From Cyclina sinensis (taxonomy: Eukaryota; Mollusca; Bivalvia; Venerida; Veneridae): DNA of 64,000 nucleotides. The notes below the pieces were generated by a model. It searched no databases and was not told the origin of the DNA. It was given only the letters and a program-made list of their open reading frames with translations. The translations under genes and the position numbers were made by a program. Where the stretch lies: positions 7,622,828 to 7,686,827 of the forward strand of contig JAAONU010000018.1 in the NCBI GenBank assembly GCA_012932295.1. The letters are read 5' to 3'. Each line of letters begins with the position of its first letter. Within the stretch, counting starts at the first letter, position 1. Shown here in pieces: positions 46,801 to 58,800 of the stretch.

Positions 46801-49800
46801 TCTTTCGACATGTGATAAGTCTTTAAAAAAATTAAAAAAACGTTTGTGACTTTTTATTGAATATTTTATTTTTACATGCTTATTAACGGAACAGTTACAC
46901 CAAACTAGTTCTCAGAACGTCCCACCAAGTCCTTAAAAAATCTTAAAACCGATGGTCTGGCTGGAATGTGTTAATTTTGCAAGATAATATCTAAACTTTG
47001 ATCTGGTCCTGATATGTCCATATTGCCTTCATTCTATCTGTAGTTTGCTTATATCAGGTTAAGATAGGGTAACTTTGCTCATTCACCTTATGGAGACATG
47101 GTTTTCAAGCCCGACTGTATCAGCTAGAACCTGATTCATTACTTGTTTCACATCATTCCTTTATATACTAGGAAATCCATTCTAACCAGCCCCTAAACCT
47201 GACCACTCAATACACGGACAGTTTAACTCATTTGATCACATTCAGGATGTATTTGCAATCTTGTCCTAGCCTGCTTGTAGTACATCAAACTCATTTGATC
47301 ACATTCAGGATGTATTTGCAATCTTGTCCTGGCCTAACGACTATAAAGACCAAGCACGTTTCTGTCAGTATTTATTCTTGTTTGCCACTACAAACTGTGA
47401 TTGTCATGCCTCTAAGGCAGAGTAAAACCAAATAGAAGGGGCTCGTTAAGGCAACCGCTACCCAAAGACAAAAAACAATGCATTAAGGATGTACTCGTAA
47501 ACTGGTTGAGTTAGGGGTTCTTGGTTCAAATCCCACTAGGACCGTTTATATTTTTTTGTTGTAATTGATCTCGGACAAAGCGTCTAAAAGTCATATGTCC
47601 CTCACCTCACATTCAAGCGAGGAAGCAGTCAGCTGCTTGCGAAGAGATTGGTAAGTGAACTGGTGGAATACCCAGGAACACTTGTAAGGTGGACTGACCA
47701 CCCGGATATGTTCAAAAAGAGGTTGAAACTGGCATTAAATCTTCAAACAAAGAAAAAATAAAACAAAATGAAAGAACGAAGATCGAAGAACGGCCGTTTG
47801 TGGTACATCAATCTCATTTTCTGTAAGTTATAACTCTGTCTAATTGCAGGACAGGATGCACTCAAACATTTTAAGCAGGTACAATGTTCTGGAGCAAAAT
47901 TCCCAATTAAACCCATCCAGACCATGAAATTCATAAGCAGACCATAAAAGTTTGATTCTATGCTTTCAGCTCGTTTGGCTACATTTTTCAGAACAATATG
48001 ACCAAGGGTTTAGTGTAATGGTGATATTATGGTATAAAGAAAGTGAAACTGTCAATAAATTACGAAAGCACTTTGTTTATAACGAATTTTTCTGTGGTAT
48101 AGAGGAAGTTTTGTGTTCCATTGTCTTTACTAGATATTTCAGTTTCATAGATAAGATATGAAAACAATTGAAAAAGGCAAAAGGAAGTGTTTCATATAGC
48201 AGTTGTTAAAATCAATAACAGTTTTTACAGGACCAAGTAGAATAAAACACATGATCTATTACAATAGAAACATTACTTTTAAATGTCATTTTGAAAAAAA
48301 AATATAAAATGCACTGGTGATGATGAATCTAATTGCCATACAGAAAAGACTTGTACTTTGAACTCATGCTATAACAAGAAATTATATAAATATTACTGTA
48401 TATGAGACTGTTTGTAATAAATTTTCCATGGTTTTCAAATAAGACACTATTTGTATTTTGTTATATTGCTGTAGAATGTTTCTTTAATGAGGTTTTATGT
48501 CTTCTTTTTTGCTATTGAAGTATTTGCAAAAGCTCAAGGTCAAAGTTACCTGAGCCTGTAACCAGTAACTGAGAAGTTGTTTTACTTGTAAAGTTACTGA
48601 TAATTTTGAAGAAATAAGTTCTTATCCTATTCAGACTTATATGCACCATATTTCAAGGTGTATCATCAAAACAAAAATTGTGCTCCTCGAACTTCTGATT
48701 ATATTGTTACCCATTAAGGCAAGAAACAATTTTTAAGATACTTACTTACACGTTTAACTGTTCTGTTGGAAATAAACTTGCTTATTTGACTGAACTTTAG
48801 TCTAAACAAGTCCCTAAACTCTTAGATCATCAATCTCATCTATTGGAAGTTTTGCATTTCCATTCAATAAAAGAAAAGCTTCAAGTTTCAGAAGTTTCTC
48901 TAAGGTAAGGCCAAAACATTATGGTGTATATTGTTTCCCAAGCATATACATTGGAGGAGCGATGGCCAATGAGTTAGTGCTTGGGTCCCAGTGTTGAGGT
49001 TGCTGTTTTAAATCCAATCAGGGATGAAATTCCTCAGTGACTTCCTTCATTACATGGTTTTGGCGCAAGTAATGGTTTGAATCCAGGAAACAGTAATCGA
49101 GTGGGATTACAATTAGATTACAGAACTCGTTTCCCCAATCAGTATGAAAAAAACAGTTTAAACAAAGCACATAGTGTCTCAGACATCTAACTTAATGTAT
49201 GAAAGTTATTTTTCAGGTAATATAACTTTAAAGGTAACAGTACTGTCAGTCTAACTCATCAGGTTTAATTTTATACTGTATCATAATATGATCATTGCCA
49301 ATAAAATTTCACTCTTTCTTAGCAAACGCATATTTTACGTTATAACTGTTGGTGAAATCTATCCCATATACTTGTTAGAAACTGAACTCTGTTCTTGTTA
49401 TAACTGTATTTTAAAACCATTATCTATTTTCAGAGCCTAGAAAATAAGATGAACACATACTGGCCGAATTTTTTTAATGACACCCCGCACATTAGCTTCT
49501 GGTGAGTGTTTTGTTTTAATGACACCCCGCACATTAGCTTCTGGTGAGTGTTTTGTTTTGCTAGAATATAATATACTGGTAATTATTTTTTCTATGTATA
49601 TTAATCACAAACAAGTTAAGGTACAAGCTGATTCTTCCCCATTTTGTACAAGTTATAGATGTTACTGATTTCTGATTATATCTGGTTTTTGCTTCTTTCA
49701 TTTTCGTAAGAAAAAAGCAACAACAAAGTAGAAAGAAGTCATTTTACGGTCAGTCGAATTGTCTGTCAATCAGTTGGTCCATTGCAGAAATCTTGTGACA

Positions 49801-52800
49801 CGAACAACTTTAACATTTCTAAGACTTTCAATTTGAAACTTGGTGTGCATGTTCACCAATAAGTGTAGATAGGCATGGCATGTCTTTTGTGCAACCAGTG
49901 CCCGCTGTATGGCTTTAAGACCCATCACAGCAAAATCTTATTGAGCTAACTACTTCCACATTTCTAGGACTATTCATTTGAAACTTGGTTTGCCTGTCCA
50001 CAAAAAAGTGTAGATGTGAGTGACGTGTTTTTCATGCACGCCAAATCGTGCCATGTGGTTTTACGATGATTCGTCAAAGCAAAAACTTCTTCCACATCTC
50101 AAAAATTATAGATTTGAAACTTGGCGTGCATGATCATCAATAAATGTAGATGTGTGTGAAGCAATTTTCATTTCCCTTTTTCTCTCAAAAGGCGTGTTGA
50201 AGGGATATTAACCATATTCAGTGATAGCTCTGGTGCATATTGAGGAGTCAGTTCTTTCCATTATACTGCATATACAAGGTATGCACACAGGGGGTCCAGT
50301 GTAATTCATGTTAAGTGTTTTTCATGTCACAAATGGTGGCAATTGAAAGTTTGTTTTTTCTACCGGAAGGAATAACAATAAATATGGTTAGTAACTGTTG
50401 GAAAGTGTCTTATAATTTAAATGCATGAGAAATTTGGAATGCGCTGTATAACATGGAGAAGATTTGTAACAGCCAGTCATATTGAAGGAAAATTAAATGC
50501 CAAGCTGGTGAACTGTGGTATCAAACGAATGACGACCTTGAGTAGTCACTCTTCGACAGCATTTTAAGAAAATTGAAAAGTTATATCCTGTTGTAGATAC
50601 AGACTGATTCGCCTTATTTATTTATGAAGGAGTATCAAACCATGACAGTATTGGTGGCCACAGTTTGGCTGACACAGCCTTTGGCAAAGCCTTCGGCAAG
50701 TGCTAAATTGAACGACCACATTTCCAGCCTAGAAACATCCGCTGAAAAAGTTAACTTTGCCAGTTTTTCAATATCAGACAATCCCTAAAAAGTAAAAGCA
50801 TTTTTAGAAAGATTAGAGACTTTATACTCAGATCCTGGAAGACTTCTATCGAACAACAGTACCACTTATATAGTGAAATGGATACTGTGGGCAATCTCAA
50901 AATCCACTGAATCTGTTTTTGAAATTTATTCTGATATTTGAACGCGGTGTAACTGTACCATCACAAGCAGACAGACCTAACCTTGCTGCAGTTATCATAG
51001 CTTTGTATATTGTTTCTCGGCAAGAGGTGCCAAACATTACGCTTACGGAAATTAAGGACATTTCATTATGTAGAGATAACAGATTTTAACAGTTCGCTCC
51101 AAGCTTTTTACTTAGATAAGTCTACACTGTTATTTACAACCTATTGTTCTTCAATAAACTCTGGTCAAATGAATACATGTTCTGTTAAACCGTGTAAGAA
51201 TGTTTAAAGAGAAAAAAAACATTAGAGCAGAATTAGTCCAAATATAAGCACCACTTAATTATTCAAGGAAACATCTAAAAGTACAGTTAGTATGGATAAA
51301 ACTAGTAATGAGGAGAAGTATAGTGTGTTACTGTTATAGGCCTCTCAGAACACAAGCTACTGCAAATTAGAAAAAAATTAGCCTGGTCATTTAATTGAGG
51401 CTTAGGTAGCCTATTTTATATGTTATTTAAAGTGACTGAAATCAATCAATTAATAAAATAAAATCAAAAAAAGATATTTAAGATAAAATGTTGTGATAGG
51501 ACACTGGAATAAGCACCTTTATTCGAAATTGCTAATAGTCATAAGCGATGTATATAAAGAATATAATAATCACAGTCTCGACAATATGACGCGCAAACTT
51601 TTTGAAGTGATCTTTTATATATAAATAATAAGGCTATTCTAAAATATGGAAATATTTCTCATGGTTAAAAGCAATGACACTTCAACAAATAAAAAAAAAA
51701 TTCTTGAGGATAGGGCATTTGCAGTTAAAATAAGGAGAAAACTTGACTCAAAACACAAAAGAAAGCCAGACCGGTCATTTTCTCCCTTCAACAACATTTT
51801 CAGTCTTTCCCCGTCATTCTAAATGTAATGAGCCGAGTATAGTCTCTACATGTGGATATCATATAGACATATTCAATTGAAGATAGTTTAAAAGCTTAGT
51901 ATTTTCCAATTTATTGTTGTTTCTTCTGGTAAAGAAAACGCCAAATGTCAACTATTTTCTGCATATGTGACATGAACACCGCTACTCATGAGTAATACTG
52001 GACCTCCTGGTAGAATGCTGGTGGTGAAAATTATAGTTGATGACGTGGCAAAGGTGATATTTACTAAAGTAAGTCAAAGGCCAGAGTGAATATCAAAACA
52101 ATGTTTGTTTACAACAATATCTCGTTTTCAAGGCGAATATCTCTTTCTTTTGGATCAAATGTGATCAGCATTTAACCTGTTGCTAAAATTCTAATTTATT
52201 AGTATTACAGAATAAATCTCGGTGCAAAGTCGTTATCTGTAAGTGTAGGATGGTTCAGTACATGTATACGATGTACTTCTTCTGCCTGTTTTTTTTTTTC
52301 ATGAATTACAAACTAAGGTCTCAGTGTAAAACTATTTCATCTCCTTCAAAAACAAAACTGTAGATAATTGTCTTTTAGTCTTCGTTCAAAAAGGGACAAA
52401 AACAATTCAACAATTTCAACTCCTTGGTTCCACCATACGTAATAAAGTCCTAAGCTTTCGAGTAATGTTTTTACAGATTATACTTAGCTACAATGTTTTC
52501 CACTGAGACCTTGAAACAGATTAGTATCAGGAGAGCTGTCAGGCTTCAAAATTGCTATTTATAGAAATTGTTATACATTTCACTATTTCTTTCATGCTAC
52601 GACTATGCTATATAAAATAAATATGTAACTTAAGTGTTTTGAAAATAAAAATAAATAAGATATAGAATGAAATAATTATTTAACACTATTCTGTACAATA
52701 CAAGATAAATTATCTGTTAATCCAATATAAGTTTTTCAGCAGTGTTGTGTACTCATCCAAATATATCTGTATCGTTCAGAATAATGTTAAATTACCTAAT

Positions 52801-55800
52801 AAGTTGCATGATGTTACATATCCAAATAACAATTTAAACTATAAGCTGGTTATAGTTCTTATGCAGGAATATAATAGAATAATCCAAAGTGAAGTGTTAG
52901 AGGTGGTGCATCTGTCTTCTGTCACTGACTCCTATAAGCCAAATTGGAGTATATGCTATTTAAAGTAGATAACAGTAGAGTAGAGGAAGTAATAGAAAAA
53001 AGTTGAAACATTTTAGATCTTATTGGGAAAGTACTTCTGGCAATTTGTATCAATCCTCAGCAACCTTCCTGGATTCAAACCAGTACTTGTGCAAAAATGA
53101 ATGTGGAATATTGAAAGCTACTGGAGGCACTGGCCTCTGCTGGATTTCGACCAGTGCCCTATGGTATGGGAGTCCTATTCCATATACTGTACTCCAGCCC
53201 CTGCTCCTTCTCATGACAGTACTGCTGTGTCATTATTGACATCTTTGCAATTGTATTAAAGGTCCATATTGAAAAGACCTGTAACATAAACATATTACCG
53301 TCACTGTAATGTCATCACTAGAGTGAATGAAAAATGTGTTAGTGTATTCTCTATTTGTGAGAAAGAAGCACAAAACTGTTGTCTAGTTACAAAGAACATG
53401 CAAAAATCTTAAAAATATTGCTGTGAATTCACATATAGTTTCTGTAGTTGTGATGACTTCATACATATAACTTAATTTGTATTTTAAAACTAAATTTAAA
53501 AAAAAAAAACCCACTCAAGAAAGTACAAATGTAAGGAGCAATTTACCGTATGACACAGAGAGTTTGTGGGATAATCATCTCCAACTACCCACACAGTGCA
53601 TACATACTATATATGTAGATATGTAGATACAAATGTATGTAGTTAGTAATTTTAAGTATTAGATTTTTAAGATATTATGAATTTTTGTCTGACAAGTCTC
53701 TTATAACTCTATATTAAGTGGCAGTGCTTTATTATTTTATGTGATATAATATGTGCTGATGAGACTATAATAAATAAATATATATGTAATCAAAACATGA
53801 CAATTTGTCATACTCGTGAATTTTAATGTAAGTGCTGCTAATATACAATTTGGATGTAAGCTTTCTGTTTCAGTTTCTACATAACTGTCCAACTTTTGTT
53901 TATACTACTTTTTCAGTCGACAGAATTTGTGAAAAAGCTAGTGGTAATAAATTCAGGCAGAACTAAGTCTTAAATGTAAGCTTTAGGTATCTGGTAAAAC
54001 TGTTCTTGTTGTTTTTTCAACAGGCATAAACTTTGCAGTTGATACTTAACCAACGTGTGTAAAAGCCTTTTTTTAAAAAAACAATATTCAACTTACTGGT
54101 TGACATTTTAATGCCGAATGTTTGCATGAGACTTCATTTTCCTTTCGGGAAGAATTTTGGGGGAATTTATATTTCTTATCCAATTTTTGTTGACTAAACA
54201 TACGCAGTCAGCCGAAGAACAATTTACTAGATAGGTTAAAAGACAAGTGCTCGAAGGGAATGCACTTTTTTTTTAATTTCAAGCAGAGCCATAACATGAC
54301 TGGAAATAGGAATAAAATTTTGGTTTTGCAACTGTTGATTTCTGCATCTGAAAGGGACTTGACATTGAACTATTAAAATGTGAAAAGTTACATTTGCTTT
54401 CAGTTTAGTTGATATAAGTTTTATTTCAAATTTAAAGAGATTAACGGTATATCTTTGAGTTAACCAGACTTTTATGTTAATTCCACTTCATGTTTATTGG
54501 TATAAAAGTTTCCTTTTCAGCCAGTTGAAGGTGACAGTTTCACTCGAGTGGTCTAGATGCGAATAAATTCAGATAAATCTTTAAATATCAAAGTTTATTT
54601 TATTTTAAACTGTACAGGAAAAACGAATGGGACCGCCATGGAACATGTGCTACTTCCCTCCCTGCAACATCCAATGAGTACAAATATTTTTTGATGGGTC
54701 TAAAATTAAATCGAAAGTACAGAATCGGGACGTAAGTTAAATGTGCAGAAAAACATGCAGGCAGTCAATGCCAGAATGGCTTTATTCTTTCAGCTTTTTG
54801 TTCCTATCCAAAAAAATATCCTTTTACATGTTTGACTAGGTTACACAGAGGTAAAGGTATTCAATAATTCTTCAGAGTTTCAGAAATTGGCTTCTAAAAA
54901 ATGACAACTTTATCTTGGCTTTGGATTTTTATCTTTTCAGAAATAAAAGGACAGACTGTCTCATTTTTGTGTTTATTTACAGACTGAATACTTCTGAATG
55001 AAATTAAACTGTTGGAAATAACTAGTAAAAACTGAAACTTTTTAATCATAAAAAAAAAAGAAATAAAAAAACAGACGGAAATATACTGTTTTTTAATTAT
55101 TCAAGCTCGCATAATTTATTTGATATTTCATCCTCGACACATTTCTTTTTATACTACAAAGTCGTCACTATAGCTGCAATATTCTAAAAAATCTATTTTT
55201 TACAGTTTGTTTCAGCTCACATATGCGCACATTTGTTTTCCTTTAATGCATGAGTAATCACACTGTCTATTGATATCAGTCATCCTTTAAGCATTTTGGA
55301 TCAACAGTTTGTTTCAGACAACATTTTCACTAACAACTTACGAGGGGTGATTCAAAAGTTCGCGGAATTGCTTTATTACTAGAACGGAAAAGACAATACA
55401 AACACAAAAATTACATCACTCGATACGTTTACTCAATACTAAAGCAGAGCCGTAATCTCATTGAAATACATTTACTAATAAATCGTTTGTACATATTTGA
55501 ATTGTATACATGACCGGCACTTGACGCACGCCATCACGACGTCGACGTCACTAACGGTCAAATTCTAGCGTACGATTCACCTTCTCGACGTAATCGCCGC
55601 CCGTCGCTACACACTTCCTATGCCTTTGTACCCATTGCATAAATGTTACCTTAAACCAATCCTGACTGAATGAAGAGATTACTTCACGAGCCTTATTGCG
55701 TAGCTCTAATGTTGTTTCAAATCTCTGGCCTCTGAGTTCCCTCTTCATATCTGGAAACAGACGAAAGTCCATCGGTGCTAGATCCGGGCTGTACGGCGGA

Positions 55801-58800
55801 TGTGGTAAGAGACTGAAACCAAGCAGTGAAATCTCTAACTCTGTACTCTGTGCCCGATGTGCTGGAGCGTTGTCATGATGGAGTATAACATCATCCAGTA
55901 CCAACAGGGGGCGCTTGCGGCGCAGAGCCTGTATCAGATCGCGTCTAAGCACCTGAAGTCAAACAAACAAACGGGAAAACATGAAATAATTTAAGTTTAA
56001 GAAAGTAAAAAGCGGCACATTTTAAATAATATTTTTATATATTTTGTTATTTGAAACAATACATACTGTAAAATATTAGTTTGTTATAAAAATAATATAT
56101 AAGTGTTGATCGTTTGTATGACTAAAATGCGGCATACCTTTGAATAATAGTCGGCATTTACGGTACATCCGTCGCGCACCTTGTGTTGAAGCAAAAGCCC
56201 TTGTCTATCCATGAAGAAGATGAACATTTCCTTTTTGCAGCTGCGTGTTGTCCTGGCCTTTTTTGGTGGAGGTGTGTCTGGTGACTTCCAGACGGACGAC
56301 TGCTGTTTCGACTCTGGATCATAATGGTATAACCATGTCTCGTCTGTCGTGATGATTTTGTCCAAAAACTCGTCACCCTGTGCGTCGTACAGATCCAGAA
56401 ATTGCTGAGAACATTCTAACCTCCGCTGCTTGTTTTCATCAGTCAGAAGTCTGGGCACCCAACGCGCAGATACTTTGGACATATTTAGCTCTTCTGTAAG
56501 AATTCGTTGCACAGTAGAATACGATAGGGAGAGTTCCTCTGCAATACCCCTAACCGTTAAGCGCCGGTCGTTGTCCAAAAGCTCTCTCACTAACGTTGCG
56601 TTGCTCGTCGTCATAGCGGATGCTGGTCTACCTGCTCTATCGTCATCAAGTACCGATTTTCTGCCGTTCCGAAATCGCTCATGCCATTTGTAGACAAACG
56701 ATTTACCACAAGGTTGTAATGTATGCGAGTTTTTAATTTGATTCAACGTCTCAACTGGTGTAAGTTTGAGTCCAACACAAAATTTCACAACTGCGCGTAG
56801 CTCCAATTCACTTGTTGACGTCGCGGAAGAAGTTGAAGACATGGCGACAACTCGCTGCTGTGGAGTAACGGTTCAACGTAATGTAATCAAAATTATAGGA
56901 AATGACGTCAACACGTCATTCTAACGTCAGTTACGTTCGCGCCAAAATTAAGCAACATTTGAAAACATACTATCGTCTGAAGTGAATTAGTAAAACGAAA
57001 TATTTTGGCCTGCTTCAAGTCACCTAACCGTGGTTGCTATGGAGACCATTTATATTCTTCCGGTTACACATATTCCATAAACTAAACGAAAATGTTAGTT
57101 AAAATACGTTGAATTATATTTATGCGAAATTTAATGTGATTCGGTGAAAAAATAAATGATTTAGAGATAAATTCCGCGAACTTTTGAATCACCCCTCGTA
57201 CTTTGAAGTTGTTGAAGCTTGACTGGGATGATCCTTGCATAAAGTTCTACCAAAGTTGTCTGAAGAATTCCATTCCATGAAAACCCTAGTTACCACAGCA
57301 ACAAATACGATACTTTATAATCATCATCTTATATGAAGGCACTTTGCAAAGAGTTCTAATTTGATGTATAGCATTGTTTAGTAGACCTTGAGCAGTATTT
57401 TATAAATAGCAGTTACGCCCCTGTGGTTAATATTGAATATTATACAAATAACACATGTCTCTCAGGGCAATAGTGCATATTAGCAACCTAAGAACTGAAA
57501 TAACACCCAAGGAGCAACCCGAGAACTGAAATAACACCAGAGGCGGAGCCGATAGTGTTATTTCAGTTCTCGGGTTGCTAATATGCACTATAACCCTTAG
57601 AGCCATGTGTTATTTTTTTTAAGATTTGTGAAGTTAGCGGCGTAGCGGCCTAGCGGCCTGGCGGCGTGAAGTTAGCGGCCTGGCGGCCTAGCGGCCTGGC
57701 GGCGTGAAGTAAGCGGCCTGGCGGCCTAGCGGCCTGGCGGCGTGAAGTTAGCGGCCTGGCGGCCTAGCGGCCTGGCGGCGTGAAGTTAGCGGCCTGGCGG
57801 CCTAGCGGCGTGAAGATGGCTGCCTTTATCACAATTTAGGTTGATCTTAAACTTAAAAAAAAATCAAAGCTAGTTCTTGTTGATATTTTGCTTATTCACC
57901 CCTGAAATGTACATTACATGCTGAAAAAATCGATTTCAAGACGTTTTTAAGATAAACATAAATTATGATAAATTTTAAGTTTAGGCCGCCAGGCCGCTAG
58001 GCCGCCAGGCTTTGAAAAGTTAAAAAAAATCAAAGCTAGTTCTTGTTGATATTTTACTTAATCATCAACTGAAATGTAATTTACAAAGAGTACATTGGAG
58101 TAAATGTACAAAGAGATTCCGTGTCGTCCTGCAGATAAGCTAGAACTTTGTTAAATAATTTATTTTAAAAAATAAAAGCTAAATCATGTCGATAACTTTC
58201 TTATACACCCCTGCAATTTACATTATATGCTGTAAAAATAGATTTCAATCCGTTTTTAAGATCAACCTAAATTGTGATAAAGGCAGCCATCTTCACGCCG
58301 CTAGGCCGCCAGGCCGTTAACTTCACGCCGCCAGGCCGCTAGGCCGCCAGGCCGCTAACTTCACGCCGCCAGGCCGCTAGGCCGCCAGGCCGCTAACTTC
58401 ACGCCGCCAGGCCGCCAGGCCGCTAGGCCGCTAACTTCACAAATCTTTTTTTTTTATTATACCGAACCAACATTTGAATGTAATTTTTCAGCTCTATGCA
58501 TTATTACTCCGAGAGCCATTCATCATTGATTTTTATCATACCAAAGTGTATTTTATGCCCAGTTAAAAATGGTAAGTCTGTGTTATCAAGACGTTTGGTC
58601 AGCTAGTCTGTATTGCAAGACGCTTTATACACTGTAGTGCACATTGCAAGCGTCTGAGGCACGCAGAGCAGAGCGGCTACGGGAGAGAACTAGAACATTA
58701 CGCTTTCTTAAGTCAATATAGATTAGTCGCCCCTGGGGAATATTGCAAACAATTATTGACCAAATGATATTCATTTCCAGGATGATAGATCGAAATAACA

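Noticed and set aside
56430..56693. 87-codon plus-strand frame and other short frames over the mariner
   Set aside because: They are shadows of the transposase reading frame on the minus strand.
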